Below are positions 1-8,689 of a DNA stretch of 64,000 bases, one piece after another (position 1 is the stretch's first letter; each line of letters opens with the position of its first letter). This DNA is from Streptomyces sp. NBC_01351. GTDB lineage: Bacteria > Actinomycetota > Actinomycetes > Streptomycetales > Streptomycetaceae. The notes below the pieces were generated by a model that was given only the letters and a program-made list of their open reading frames with translations, had not been told where the DNA came from and ran no database searches. The stretch covers positions 1,426,001 to 1,490,000 of the forward strand of contig NZ_CP108356.1 in the NCBI RefSeq assembly GCF_036237315.1, given 5' to 3'. Made by a program: the position numbers and the translations under genes.

Positions 1-1
1 C

Positions 2-103
2 CGGGTGCCGGAGAGCTGTACGTACGCCCAGTTGGAGGAGGTCGTCGGCTACGACCTGGCGGAGGTGCTCGGCCCGCGGCCGGACGCCGCGGGGGCACCC
101 TGA
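2..103 (+). CDS. C-terminal end of an unidentified protein (partial)
   Basis: An open frame runs from the window edge to a TGA at 101-103 and gives 33 residues, including YAQLEEVVGYDL. It is convergent with the next gene, 8 bases away. The fragment is too short to recognise a family. It is called coding because the frame is open to the edge and the convergent spacing is typical of real genes here. Confidence 0.5.
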   Translation, partial: RVPESCTYAQLEEVVGYDLAEVLGPRPDAAGAP

Positions 104-111
104 GGCCCGCC

Positions 112-1530
112 TCAGCCCGTCGTCAGCTTCTCCCACTCCCCCCGGTCCGGGCCCGCGAGCCTCGGCGCGTAGTCCGGACGCGCTTCCAGCCAGCGCGCGA
201 CCCGGGCCCGGATCTCCGGGCCGGCGTACGCGCGCTCCGGCGGCTCGGCCAGGTGTCGGACCCGCGCCCTCGCCCGCATCACCTCCGGGTCCTCCAGCGC
301 GCAGTCGAACAGCGCCGCCACCTCGCGCGGCGTCCCCGAGCGCACGGCCCGGGTCGCGAACCGCTCCCCGATCGCCGAGTCGGCGACCACCTGGAAGTCG
401 AACCAGGGCTTCAGCGTGCGCACCGCCCAGTCGTGGTACTCGGCGGCGAACCGCTCCGATCCGGGGTCCTGGTGCGCCGTACGGGCCACCCTGAGCGCCG
501 CCCACAGCGCGAGCGAAGTGCCCTGCCCGAGGGTCGGGTTGGTGTGCGTGATCGCGTCCCCGATCGGGACCAGCCCGCTCACCACGGGGCCCCGCTCGTC
601 GGCCTGCGGGCTCCACCGGTTGTCCAGGCTCGCGGTGGCGAGTACGTCCGACAGCGGTCGCGCGCCCAGTGCCAGCCAGGCCTCGCCGGGCGGGAAGGCC
701 CGGGCGGCCCCCTCGAAGATCGCGGGGTCGCGCAGCGCCGAGCGCGTGGTGTCGGTGGTGTGCACGAACAGCGTCACGGCGAACACCCGGTTGTCGGCGG
801 GGAAGACCGCGCACCCGGCGAAGGCCCCGCCGGTCACCGCCCACGGGCGGCGCGGCCCTTCGTCCATGCCCTCGGGCAATCGGTACCAGCGGCAGAAGTA
901 GGCGAGTCCGGTGCGGTGCCGTTCCACGACGGCCGGCCGGCAGCCCGCCGCGGTCAGCCAGCGCTCGGCGCCGCCCCGGCGCCCGCCCGCGTCCACCACG
1001 AGGTCCCCCTCGTAACTCCCCTCGTCGGTCGTCACCCCCGTCACCCTGATCCCTGGGGTACCGGGCGTCCCGGGGGCCGCGGTGGGCATGGGGGCCGCGG
1101 TCAGCCCGGTGACCGGTTCCCCGTACCGCGAGACGACCCCCGGTTCGGCGCGCAGGGCCGTGGCCAGCGCGCTCTCCAGCAGGATGCGCCGGGCCTGGAT
1201 CATGACGAGGTCCTCGTCGCCGGGGCGCGCGGGAGGACGTACGTCGAACCAGTCCAGCTCGTGCCGTTCGCGGGCGCCGAGCCGGAGCATCTCCTCGTAG
1301 ACATCGGGCAGTTCGTGCCGCAGGACAGCGCGCGCGGCGCCGAGCAGTGCGTGCGGCTGGCCCGCCTGCGGTACGGACGGACGGCGCCAGCCGAAGAAGT
1401 CGCGGTCGAGGGCGGTGCCCGGGGCGCGGGTGTCGCGCTCGAACAGTTCGGCGGTGTGCCCGTGCCGTGCCGCGAGCAGGGCGGTGGCCAGGCCTCCGAT
1501 GCCTCCGCCGATGACCAGCACGTGTGCCAT
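112..1530 (-). CDS. FAD-dependent oxidoreductase / monooxygenase
   Basis: 472 residues. The N-terminus carries the Rossmann dinucleotide motif GGGIGG at residues 8-13, followed by LFERD about 20 residues later, the acidic end of the second beta strand that binds the FAD ribose. Near residue 320 the GD motif (PIGDAITHTNPTLGQG) matches the second FAD-contacting signature of the PHBH-type flavoprotein family. These proteins usually hydroxylate or halogenate small molecules using NAD(P)H. No tryptophan-halogenase WxWxIP motif was seen, so monooxygenase or oxidoreductase is the safer call. The substrate is unknown. It stands alone, convergent to the upstream partial gene. Confidence 0.85.
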   Translation of the reverse strand: MAHVLVIGGGIGGLATALLAARHGHTAELFERDTRAPGTALDRDFFGWRRPSVPQAGQPHALLGAARAVLRHELPDVYEEMLRLGARERHELDWFDVRPPARPGDEDLVMIQARRILLESALATALRAEPGVVSRYGEPVTGLTAAPMPTAAPGTPGTPGIRVTGVTTDEGSYEGDLVVDAGGRRGGAERWLTAAGCRPAVVERHRTGLAYFCRWYRLPEGMDEGPRRPWAVTGGAFAGCAVFPADNRVFAVTLFVHTTDTTRSALRDPAIFEGAARAFPPGEAWLALGARPLSDVLATASLDNRWSPQADERGPVVSGLVPIGDAITHTNPTLGQGTSLALWAALRVARTAHQDPGSERFAAEYHDWAVRTLKPWFDFQVVADSAIGERFATRAVRSGTPREVAALFDCALEDPEVMRARARVRHLAEPPERAYAGPEIRARVARWLEARPDYAPRLAGPDRGEWEKLTTG

Positions 1531-1624
1531 TGCGCCCCCCTGAGCCGATGAACGGTACGACGATCAGACCGCCCAGAGCCTGCGCGCGCGGAACCTGGCC
1601 GAAACCCGCACGGCCGTCCGAAGA

Positions 1625-2608
1625 TCAGGAGCCCGCGCGGTACGCCTCCACCGCCCGCCGGATCTGCTCCTCGATCAGGTCCGCGTTGATGGCGACGGCC
1701 GCCTGGACCCCCTGCGCCGCGGCGCCCGCGACCTGCGCCATCGGGGCCGTCACGTTCCCCGCGACCCAGACCCCGGGCAGCGCGGTGGCCCCGGTCGCCG
1801 CGTCGGACGCGACGCAGGTGCCGATCACGTGGCCGTCCCGCTCCAGCCCCGCCGTCGGCAGGCCGAGGCTGGTCAGCACTCCGGAGCGGGCAGCGAACCG
1901 GGGGGCCACCACCAGCGCCCGGCATTCCAGCGCTCCTCCGCCCGCCAGGGTCACCCCGCTCAGCCGGTCGTCACCGTCGACCACGAGGCCCGTCACCTCC
2001 CCCTCGGCCACCGCGATCCCGAGGGCGGCGAGCAGCTCGCGGTCCTCCGCCGTGAGCTTCCAGGTGTGCGCGAGCAGCGTGGTCCACTCGCACCAGTGCC
2101 GCCACAGCTTCGCCTGGTGCACGGAGACCGGGCCGCCCGCCAGCACCGCGACCGGCGTGTCCCGCACCTCCCAGCCGTGGCAGTACGGGCAGTGCAGCAC
2201 GTCCCGCCCCCAGCGCGCCGCGAGGCCGGGTACGGCGGGCAGCTCGTCCACCAGCCCGGTGGCGACCAGCAGCCGCCGCGCGCGGACCGTCGAGCCGTCC
2301 CCGCAGCGCACCAGGAACCTCCCGTCGGGGAGCCGGTCCGCGGCGACGGCCGTGCCCTGCCGGATCCGCCCGCCGTATCCGGTCACCTCCGCCCGGCCCG
2401 CGGACAGCAGCTCGGCCGGGTCGCGCCCGTCGTGGCCGAGATAGCCGTGCATGTGCGCGGCGGGGGCGTTGCGCGGGCTGCCGGAGTCGATGACCAGGAC
2501 CGACCGGCGGGCCCGGACCAGGGTCAGCGCCCCGGCGAGCCCTGCGGCCCCGCCGCCCACGACCACCACGTCGAACAAGCTGTCCATCGTTTCCTTTGCG
2601 TCGTCCAT
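1625..2608 (-). CDS. Thioredoxin-reductase-like FAD/NAD(P) oxidoreductase
   Basis: 327 residues from ATG at 2608; a second ATG follows at 2587. The FAD motif GGGAAG lies at about residues 18-23. A CPYC pair sits near residues 139-142, the place of the redox-active CxxC of low-molecular-weight thioredoxin reductases, and is followed by HGWE, typical of the actinobacterial TrxR-like branch. It should shuttle electrons from NAD(P)H through FAD to the CxxC; the partner is unknown because no thioredoxin gene is adjacent. It is divergent from the XRE-cupin gene at 2675, with a palindromic operator in the shared 66-base gap, so that regulator probably controls it. This is probably not the housekeeping TrxB, which usually sits beside trxA. 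Confidence 0.85.
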   Translation of the reverse strand: MDDAKETMDSLFDVVVVGGGAAGLAGALTLVRARRSVLVIDSGSPRNAPAAHMHGYLGHDGRDPAELLSAGRAEVTGYGGRIRQGTAVAADRLPDGRFLVRCGDGSTVRARRLLVATGLVDELPAVPGLAARWGRDVLHCPYCHGWEVRDTPVAVLAGGPVSVHQAKLWRHWCEWTTLLAHTWKLTAEDRELLAALGIAVAEGEVTGLVVDGDDRLSGVTLAGGGALECRALVVAPRFAARSGVLTSLGLPTAGLERDGHVIGTCVASDAATGATALPGVWVAGNVTAPMAQVAGAAAQGVQAAVAINADLIEEQIRRAVEAYRAGS

Positions 2609-2634
2609 GCCGGTGAGCGTCCGCCCGGATATCC

Positions 2635-2669
2635 ACATTTGACAAATGTCCTTGCCGAAGTGGCAAATG
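2635..2669. promoter_or_regulatory. Palindromic operator between divergent genes
   Basis: A perfect inverted repeat, ACATTTG-A-CAAATGT, spans 2635-2649. A further half-site, GGCAAATG, lies at 2662-2669, just before the ATG at 2675. The gap is short and comparatively AT-rich and lies between the flavoprotein and its XRE-cupin neighbour. Auto-regulation by the XRE-cupin protein is inferred, not shown. Confidence 0.6.
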
Positions 2670-2674
2670 GAGCC

Positions 2675-3310
2675 ATGGCCACCGAGGACCGTGACAGCGA
2701 AGCGCGTGACGAGGAACTCGCGGGCGTGCTGACCGCCGTGGGCCCACGGCTGCGCGCCCTGCGCCGACAGCGCGGCACCACCCTCGCCGAGCTCAGCGAG
2801 ACCACCGGAATCTCCCTCTCCACCCTCTCCCGCCTGGAGTCGGGGCAGCGCCGGCCGACGCTGGAGCTGCTGCTTCCGCTCGCCCGGGCGCACCGGGTGG
2901 CGCTCGACGAGCTGGTCGGCGCCCCGGAAACCGGAGATCCGCGGATCCGGCCGCGCCCCTTCGTCCGGCACGGCAGGACGTACGTGCCTCTGACGCGGGA
3001 TTTCGGCGGGTTGCACGCGTACAAGACGGTCCTGCCGCCTGCCGAAGACTCGGCGACCGTGCCCGAGCTGAAGGTCCACGAGGGCTACGAGTGGCTGTAC
3101 GTGCTGTCCGGGAAGGTGCGGCTGCTGCTGGGCGAGCACGACCTGGTCCTCGGTCCGGGCGAGGCCGCCGAGTTCGACACCCGCACCCCGCACGCCATCT
3201 TGAACGCCGGACCGCGCCCCGCCGAGTTCCTCAACCTCTTCGGCCCGCAGGGCGAGCGGATCCACGTCCGGGCCCGGCCCACCACCACCTCACCGGAAGG
3301 ACGCCGATGA
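2675..3310 (+). CDS. XRE-family regulator with C-terminal cupin domain
   Basis: 211 residues from ATG at 2675. The N-terminal part (about residues 22-75) is a helix-turn-helix of the XRE/lambda-repressor type (LRALRRQRGTTLAELSE, then GISLSTLSRLESG). The C-terminal part (about 125-200) is a cupin barrel with the EWLYVLSGKVRLLLGEHDL and PHAILNAG segments. This architecture is common in regulators that sense a small ligand through the cupin. The stop overlaps the start of the Nudix gene (ATGA), so the two are co-transcribed. It probably represses the divergent flavoprotein gene through the palindrome at 2635. Confidence 0.9.
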   Translation: MATEDRDSEARDEELAGVLTAVGPRLRALRRQRGTTLAELSETTGISLSTLSRLESGQRRPTLELLLPLARAHRVALDELVGAPETGDPRIRPRPFVRHGRTYVPLTRDFGGLHAYKTVLPPAEDSATVPELKVHEGYEWLYVLSGKVRLLLGEHDLVLGPGEAAEFDTRTPHAILNAGPRPAEFLNLFGPQGERIHVRARPTTTSPEGRR

Positions 3311-3831
3311 ACACCACCGACAGCACCGACAGCACCGACAGCACCGAGCGCCCCGAGCGTGCCGTGCCCCAGCCCAACGCCGTCGTCGGCGTCGGGCTCG
3401 TCGTCGTGGCCCCGGACGGCCGGGTGCTGCTCGGCCAGGCGCACGACGGCCGCTGGGAGCTGCCCGGCGGGAAGGTCGATCCCGGGGAGGGCTTCGAGCA
3501 GGCGGCCGCCCGGGAGCTGGCCGAGGAGACGGACCTGCGGGCGGCCCCCGAGGGGATCCGCGTGCTCGCCGTCCAGATCAGCGCGAAGTCCGGTGTGACG
3601 CGGCTGACGGCGGCCGCCGTCACCACCACGGCGCGGGGCGTTCCCGCCGTCACCGAGCCGCACAAGATCGCCCGATGGGAGTGGTTCGCCCCGGAGGCGA
3701 TCCCCGCCACCCTCTACGCACCGTCGGCAGCCGTGCTGCGCACGTGGCGCCCGGACCTCACGGCCCTCCCGCACGTGCCCTCGTACGACTATCCGACCGT
3801 CGCTGTGCAAGAAACCCACGAGACCCACTAG
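3307..3831 (+). CDS. Nudix hydrolase
   Basis: 174 residues; the ATG overlaps the preceding stop by 4 bases. The Nudix box is present at about residues 56-78 (GGKVDPGE, then RELAEETDL). The usual final EExGU reads EETDL, so one non-ligand glycine is changed while the metal-binding Glu residues remain. The family hydrolyses nucleoside-diphosphate-linked compounds and often cleans oxidised nucleotides. The N-terminus holds an in-phase short repeat, TDSTDSTDST, from three copies of a 9-base unit. Co-transcription with a redox-linked regulator would fit nucleotide housekeeping under oxidative stress, but this is inference. Confidence 0.88.
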   Translation: MNTTDSTDSTDSTERPERAVPQPNAVVGVGLVVVAPDGRVLLGQAHDGRWELPGGKVDPGEGFEQAAARELAEETDLRAAPEGIRVLAVQISAKSGVTRLTAAAVTTTARGVPAVTEPHKIARWEWFAPEAIPATLYAPSAAVLRTWRPDLTALPHVPSYDYPTVAVQETHETH

Positions 3832-3878
3832 TGCTGTGGCCCGCTAGCCGAGACCCGCCGGCCGAGTCCCCGGCGCCA

Positions 3879-5954
3879 CTAGACCCGCGCGCCCACCCTC
3901 GGCGCGAAGTGCCCCTCGTTCAGGTCCTCCGCCAGCAGCCGCTTCGCGATCGCGTCCGCCGCCACCCTCAGTTCCTCGCTCCGCGGCCGTCCCCGGTCCT
4001 GCTCCAACTGGTCCTTCAGCCACTCCGCCCACGCGGCCGAGATGACCCCGGCTTCCCGTTCCCCCGCCGGGGTGTGCGAGAAGAATCCGTTCTGCCGCGT
4101 CAGGTAGCCCTCGTCGACCATCCGCTCGAAGACCGGCAGCAGCACCTCCGGCGGCAGGGAGCGCCGCCCGGCCATCAGGCCCAGGCTGGCGTAGCCGACG
4201 GTCCGGGTCATCAGGTCCACCTGCATCACCGCCCACGCACCCGCAATGTCCAGCCGGGTGTCGGAGGAGTCGACGATCGCCCGCGCCTCCTCCGGCCCCA
4301 TGTTCCGCACGAGCTTGCCGACCGCCAGCTCCAGCAGCTTGGCCGAGTCCCCGGAGGCCGTGACCGGCGAGCCGAAGCCGTCGCCCATGTCCGTGGAGCC
4401 GGCCCGGGCGGTGTCCCGCAGCCGGACCTGCTTGAGGAAGAGGGCCACCACGAAGCCGACCACCGCCACCGGCACCGTCCACAGGAACACGGTGTGCAGG
4501 GCCTCCGCGTACGCGTCGATGACCGGGCCGGCGGCCGCCGGATCGAGCCCGTGCACTCCCTGCGGGCTCTGCGCCGCCGCGCCCAGTTGCGCCGGGTCCT
4601 GACCGGTGGCCCGCGCCGCCTCCGCCACGCCCGCCTCGAGTTCGGGCGCCAGGCTGTTGGCGTAGATCGTGCCGAAGACGGCGGTGCCGAAGGCGCTGCC
4701 CAGCGTACGGAAGAAGGTGACGCCGGACGTGGCCGTGCCGAGGTCGGCGTAGTCGACGGTGTTCTGCACGGCGATCGTGAGGACCTGCATGCACAGGCCG
4801 ATGCCGACACCGAGCACGAACATGTACAGCGATTCCAGCCAGGCGTTGGTCCCCGGTCCCATCGTGGACAGCAGGTACAGCCCGACCCCCATCACCGCGC
4901 AGCCCACGATCGGGAAGATCCGGTACCGCCCCGTCTTGCTGGTGACGTTGCCGCTGAAGACGGAGGCGATCAGCAGGCCGATGACCAGCGGCAGCGTGCG
5001 TACGCCCGAGACCGTGGCCGAATCCCCGTCCACGTACTGAAGGTACGTCGGCAGGAACGTCATCGCGCCCAACATCGCGAAGCCCACCACGAAGCTGAGC
5101 ACCGAGCAGACCGAGAAGACGGGGTTGCGGAACAGCCGCATCGGCAGCATCGGCTCCGCCGCCCGGGCCTCCACCAGGCAGAACAGCACCAGGGCCACGA
5201 CGCCGCCGACGAAGAGGCCGATGATCGTCGCCGAGCTCCACGCGAGCTCGTTCCCGCCCAGGCTCGTGGCCAGGATCAGCGCACTGGCTCCGGCCGTGAC
5301 GAAGGCGATGCCCAGGTAGTCGATTACCGCCCCGCCCGCCGCACGGACCACGGGGATCGTCCGCGCGGCCGCGACCACCACCAGGATGGCGATGGGGACG
5401 TTGACGTAGAAGCACCAGCGCCAGGTGAGGTTGTCGGTGAACAGCCCGCCCAGCAGCGGTCCGATGACGGTCGCCACCCCGAAGACGGCGCCGATCGCGC
5501 CCTGGTACTTGCCCCGTTCGCGCAGCGGCACCACGTCGGCGATCAGCGCCATGGACGTGACCATCAGGCCGCCGGCCCCGATGCCCTGCACGCCCCGCCA
5601 CACGATGAGGAGGGTCATGTTGCTCGCGAGGCCGCACAGGAACGATCCGGTGATGAAGATGATCGCCGAGATCTGGAAGATCAGTTTCCGGCCGAACATG
5701 TCACCGAACTTGCCCACCAGCACGGTCGCCACGGTCTCGGCGAGCAGGTACGAGGTCACCACCCACGACATGTGGTCCCCGCCGCCCAGATCCGCCACGA
5801 TCGTGGGCAGAGCCGTGCCCACGATCGTCTGGTCGAGTGCGGCCAGCAGCACACCCAGCATGATCGTGCCGAAGATGACGTTGCGCCGCCGCCGGTCGAG
5901 CACGGGGGGCGCTGCGGCTACGGCGGGGGCTGTGGTCACATCTCGCACTCTCAC
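3879..5954 (-). CDS. MFS drug exporter of the DHA2 (EmrB/QacA) type with C-terminal extension
   Basis: About 691 residues from GTG at 5954, which has GGGG a few bases upstream; GTG codons at 5975 and 5939 are alternatives. The first helix carries the DHA2 signature LDQTIVGTALPTI, and about 14 hydrophobic segments follow up to near residue 500, as expected for this proton-driven export family. The last 180 or so residues are soluble (VGKLVRNMGPEEAR, then MVDEGYLTRQ, FFSHTPAGE) and look like a winged-helix-like domain often found on actinobacterial members. It should sit in the plasma membrane and export drugs or metabolites. The substrate is not predictable. No dedicated regulator is adjacent. 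Confidence 0.88.
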   Translation of the reverse strand: MRVRDVTTAPAVAAAPPVLDRRRRNVIFGTIMLGVLLAALDQTIVGTALPTIVADLGGGDHMSWVVTSYLLAETVATVLVGKFGDMFGRKLIFQISAIIFITGSFLCGLASNMTLLIVWRGVQGIGAGGLMVTSMALIADVVPLRERGKYQGAIGAVFGVATVIGPLLGGLFTDNLTWRWCFYVNVPIAILVVVAAARTIPVVRAAGGAVIDYLGIAFVTAGASALILATSLGGNELAWSSATIIGLFVGGVVALVLFCLVEARAAEPMLPMRLFRNPVFSVCSVLSFVVGFAMLGAMTFLPTYLQYVDGDSATVSGVRTLPLVIGLLIASVFSGNVTSKTGRYRIFPIVGCAVMGVGLYLLSTMGPGTNAWLESLYMFVLGVGIGLCMQVLTIAVQNTVDYADLGTATSGVTFFRTLGSAFGTAVFGTIYANSLAPELEAGVAEAARATGQDPAQLGAAAQSPQGVHGLDPAAAGPVIDAYAEALHTVFLWTVPVAVVGFVVALFLKQVRLRDTARAGSTDMGDGFGSPVTASGDSAKLLELAVGKLVRNMGPEEARAIVDSSDTRLDIAGAWAVMQVDLMTRTVGYASLGLMAGRRSLPPEVLLPVFERMVDEGYLTRQNGFFSHTPAGEREAGVISAAWAEWLKDQLEQDRGRPRSEELRVAADAIAKRLLAEDLNEGHFAPRVGARV

Positions 5955-6011
5955 AGCGCCCCTGCCGCCCCGCACCCGGCGCAGGACCGAACGGGTGGCA
6001 CCCGGCCGGAA

Positions 6012-7367
6012 TCAGCGCAGGTAGGCCAGGCCCGGGTGGGTCGCCGCGTACCCGTCCAGCAGCCGCCGGGCCACCCCCACCGAGTCCACCAGCGGATGCA
6101 GCGCGAAGGCCTTCACCGCGGCCGACCGGGAACCGCTCGCCGCGGCCGCCAGGACCTCCCGCTCGACCGCCTTGACGGCCGTCACCAGCCCCACCGCGTG
6201 CAGCGGCAGCTGCTCGACGCCCACCGGATGGGCTCCGTTGGCGTCGACCAGGCAGGGGACCTCGATCACCGCCTCGGCGTCGAGGACGGCCAGCGTGGAG
6301 CGGTTGGGGACGTTCAGGATCAGCGTGGCCCGCTCGTCGCGCGCGATGGCCCGCATCAGCGCGAGCGCGACCTTTTCGTAGCCGCCGGACTCCAGGTCGC
6401 TCTCGTCGCGCTCGCCCACGCCGGCCGCCTCGCGGTTTTCGGCCATGTACGTGGCCTCGCGCTCGGCCCGGGTCCGGTCCCAGGCGGCGAGGGCCGCGCC
6501 GGCGGGCTGCCCGGCCCGGCCGGCCTCGGCGTAGAAGCCCCGCTGCTGGTCGCGCAGGAAGGCCCCGCGCGTCTGCTTGGCCTCCTGGTACGTCCGTACG
6601 GTGTCACGGTTGAAGTAGTAGTAGTGGAGGTACTCGTTCGGGATCGCGCCGAGCGAGCGCAGCCACTCGGCACCGAAGAGCCGCCCCTCCTCGAAGGACT
6701 CCAGGGCCGCGGTGTCGGCCAGCAGCCGGGGCAGTTCGTCGCGGCCGCCGATGCGCAGCCCGCGCACCCACCCCAGGTGGTTGAGGCCGACGTAGTCGAT
6801 CCACGCCTCCCCGGGCCGGGCCCCGAGCAGCCGGGCGATGCGCCGGCCGAGGCCCACGGGGGAATCGCAGATGCCGATCACCCGCGCGCCGAGCTCCTCG
6901 GCCATCGCCTCGGTGACCAGCCCGGCCGGATTGGTGAAGTTGATGACCCACGCCTCGGGGGCGGTACGGGCGATCCTGCGCGCGATCTCCCGGGCCACCG
7001 GCACGGTCCGCAGGCCGTACGCGATCCCGCCCGCGCCCACCGTCTCCTGGCCCAGCACTCCCTCGGCCAGGGCGATCCGCTCGTCGGCGGCACGGCCCTC
7101 CAGGCCTCCCACCCTGATGGCGGAGAAGACGAAGTCGGCCCCGCGCAGGGCCTCGTCGAGGTCCCCGGTGGCCGTGACGGCGGGTGCGTCCGGCACCCCG
7201 GCGGCCGCGGCCTGGTCCGCGAGCACCCGGGCCATGGCGGTGAGCCGCGCCGGGTCCTCGTCGTACAGCGTCACATGGGACACCCGGCCCTCGGCATGGT
7301 CGCCGAGCAGTGCTCCGTAGACGAGCGGCACGCGGAAGCCGCCCCCACCGAGGATCGTCAGCCGCAC
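6012..7367 (-). CDS. 6-phospho-beta-glucosidase (glycoside hydrolase family 4)
   Basis: 451 residues from GTG at 7367, chosen because the NAD-binding strand RLTILGGGGFRVP begins directly there; the open frame reaches back to 7418. GH4 enzymes use NAD+ and a divalent metal and cleave by a redox elimination mechanism. The metal-ligand Cys is in GICDSPVG and the conserved His in GLNHLGW; NEYLHYYYF is also family-typical. Expected substrates are phosphorylated beta-glucosides such as cellobiose-6-phosphate, in the cytoplasm. No PTS or sugar ABC genes are adjacent, so the sugar source is unclear. Confidence 0.88.
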   Translation of the reverse strand: MRLTILGGGGFRVPLVYGALLGDHAEGRVSHVTLYDEDPARLTAMARVLADQAAAAGVPDAPAVTATGDLDEALRGADFVFSAIRVGGLEGRAADERIALAEGVLGQETVGAGGIAYGLRTVPVAREIARRIARTAPEAWVINFTNPAGLVTEAMAEELGARVIGICDSPVGLGRRIARLLGARPGEAWIDYVGLNHLGWVRGLRIGGRDELPRLLADTAALESFEEGRLFGAEWLRSLGAIPNEYLHYYYFNRDTVRTYQEAKQTRGAFLRDQQRGFYAEAGRAGQPAGAALAAWDRTRAEREATYMAENREAAGVGERDESDLESGGYEKVALALMRAIARDERATLILNVPNRSTLAVLDAEAVIEVPCLVDANGAHPVGVEQLPLHAVGLVTAVKAVEREVLAAAASGSRSAAVKAFALHPLVDSVGVARRLLDGYAATHPGLAYLR

Positions 7368-7483
7368 GCCCTTACCGCCCTTCGCCGTCACCGCACCCCG
7401 TGCCACGATCGGTGACACGGGATGGGATCCGTGGCACGCGACCTTCCGGCACCAGTCTCCCCCGTCCGGTCACCTGCGCCCGG

Positions 7484-8506
7484 TCACTCCCCCAGCGGCG
7501 GCACGGCGCGCAGTCTGGCGCCCTGCGGGTACGCGATCCCGCTGCCCCGGACGGGGCCCAGCGGTGCGCCCTGCGGCGCCGAGAGGACCAGGGTGACCCG
7601 GGTCAGTCCCATCTCGTCCAGCATTCGGCTGGATTCGGCCACCATCCGGCAGCGTACGACCCCCCACCGCGGGTCGGGGTGGCGCACGGTGCGCACCGCC
7701 CCGTCTTGCTCGGCGGCTTCGGCCCCGCGCTTGCTCAGCCAGTGCGGCACCCCGTACCGGTAGGCCGCCTCCATGAACGGGTCGCGGGCCACCTCCTGGC
7801 GGATGCTGCGCAGCCCTTCGTCCTCCGGCGCCTCGGCCAGCGCGGTCGCGAACTGCGCGAGCAGCGGTACGCACCAGGCCGGCTCGTGGTCCTCCAGCAC
7901 GCCCGCCGCGTCCGGGTGGAACAGCACGAAGCGCAGGAAGTTGTCGTCCGGCAGGGCCGTCGGATGTGGCCGTACGGACTGGAAGAGCTGGTCGAAGGCC
8001 GAATTGGTGAGCGCGACGTCCCAGCGGTGGTCGACCAGGAAGGTCGGGTAGGGCATGGACTCCATGAGGGCCGCGTAGTCGCACAGGTAGTCGCGCTGAG
8101 CGGGGTCCTCCGGCAGTCGGTTCTCCTCCGCCGCCCGCCACGTGGGCGGCGGGTCGCGGTCGACCATGACGCGGAACAGCCAGAAGCACTGCCGCTCGCT
8201 CATCTCCAGGGCCTCGGCCAGGGCGATCAGTTTGCGGTCCGTCCACTCCTTGACCAGGCCGCGCTCCCAGTTCCCGTACGCACGCACACTGATGCGCAGC
8301 CGGGCGGCGAGGTCTTCCTGGCTCAGGCCCAGTTCCTCACGGCGCTGGCGCAAAATCTCCTTGCGTCGCTCCGACCGTACGGCGCCGCGTGCGGACTCAT
8401 CGGCCGCCAGGCGCTCTTCACCGGCTCGGGCGAGGCCATCGGACGGGCCCACCGCTGCGAGATGTGGCACCGAGAGCTCCCCCTCCCTCACGGTATGGAT
8501 CTTCAT
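7484..8506 (-). CDS. HTH regulator with MmyB-type ligand-binding domain
   Basis: 340 residues. An unstructured 45-residue N-terminus is followed by an XRE helix-turn-helix (about 48-105: ILRQRREELGLSQEDLAARL, then VRAYGNWERG). A C-terminal PAS-like domain of the MmyB type follows (about 140-320: YPTFLVDHRWDVALTNSAF, FVLFHPDAAGV, LSAPQGAP). MmyB was named from methylenomycin regulation; family members bind small ligands, possibly fatty acids. It is divergent from the operon at 8690 across a 180-base, relatively AT-rich gap holding a promoter for this gene and a GCCACAGCTGTGGC palindrome, so it may control that operon. Confidence 0.88.
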   Translation of the reverse strand: MKIHTVREGELSVPHLAAVGPSDGLARAGEERLAADESARGAVRSERRKEILRQRREELGLSQEDLAARLRISVRAYGNWERGLVKEWTDRKLIALAEALEMSERQCFWLFRVMVDRDPPPTWRAAEENRLPEDPAQRDYLCDYAALMESMPYPTFLVDHRWDVALTNSAFDQLFQSVRPHPTALPDDNFLRFVLFHPDAAGVLEDHEPAWCVPLLAQFATALAEAPEDEGLRSIRQEVARDPFMEAAYRYGVPHWLSKRGAEAAEQDGAVRTVRHPDPRWGVVRCRMVAESSRMLDEMGLTRVTLVLSAPQGAPLGPVRGSGIAYPQGARLRAVPPLGE

Positions 8507-8518
8507 TTCCGTGTGGCG

Positions 8519-8548
8519 ATCCTGCTACCGACTTCATTCGAGTGTCAA
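8519..8548 (-). promoter_or_regulatory. Likely housekeeping promoter of the MmyB-type regulator
   Basis: On the minus strand a perfect TTGACA (8543-8548) is followed after 18 bases by CAGGAT (8519-8524), 13 bases upstream of the ATG at 8506. Spacing and hexamers fit an HrdB-type promoter. Confidence 0.6.
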
Positions 8549-8586
8549 CTATTGTGGCAATTCCAGCCTCTTGACAGCTCATTCCC

Positions 8587-8600
8587 GCCACAGCTGTGGC
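8587..8600. promoter_or_regulatory. 14-bp perfect palindrome in a divergent gap
   Basis: GCCACAGCTGTGGC is a perfect palindrome about 90 bases upstream of the HTH gene start at 8690. The TGTGGCA half recurs at 8552-8558 in the form TTGTGGCAA. A binding site for one of the two flanking regulators is inferred. Confidence 0.4.
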
Positions 8601-8689
8601 ACGTTCTAGCCCTTCCGGGCCGGAACGGCTAGATTCCAGAAGCTGGCCACGTGCCCGTACCGACTTCGCGCGATCTAGGAGAACCACTG

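Noticed and set aside
112..1530. Tryptophan halogenase for the first FAD enzyme
   Set aside because: The halogenase WxWxIP motif and the characteristic Lys were not seen.
3675..7415. A 1246-codon open frame on the plus strand
   Set aside because: It is antisense to the MFS exporter and the GH4 enzyme, both with clear family motifs, and its translation is Arg/His/Gln-rich without any domain; long antisense frames are normal in DNA this GC-rich.
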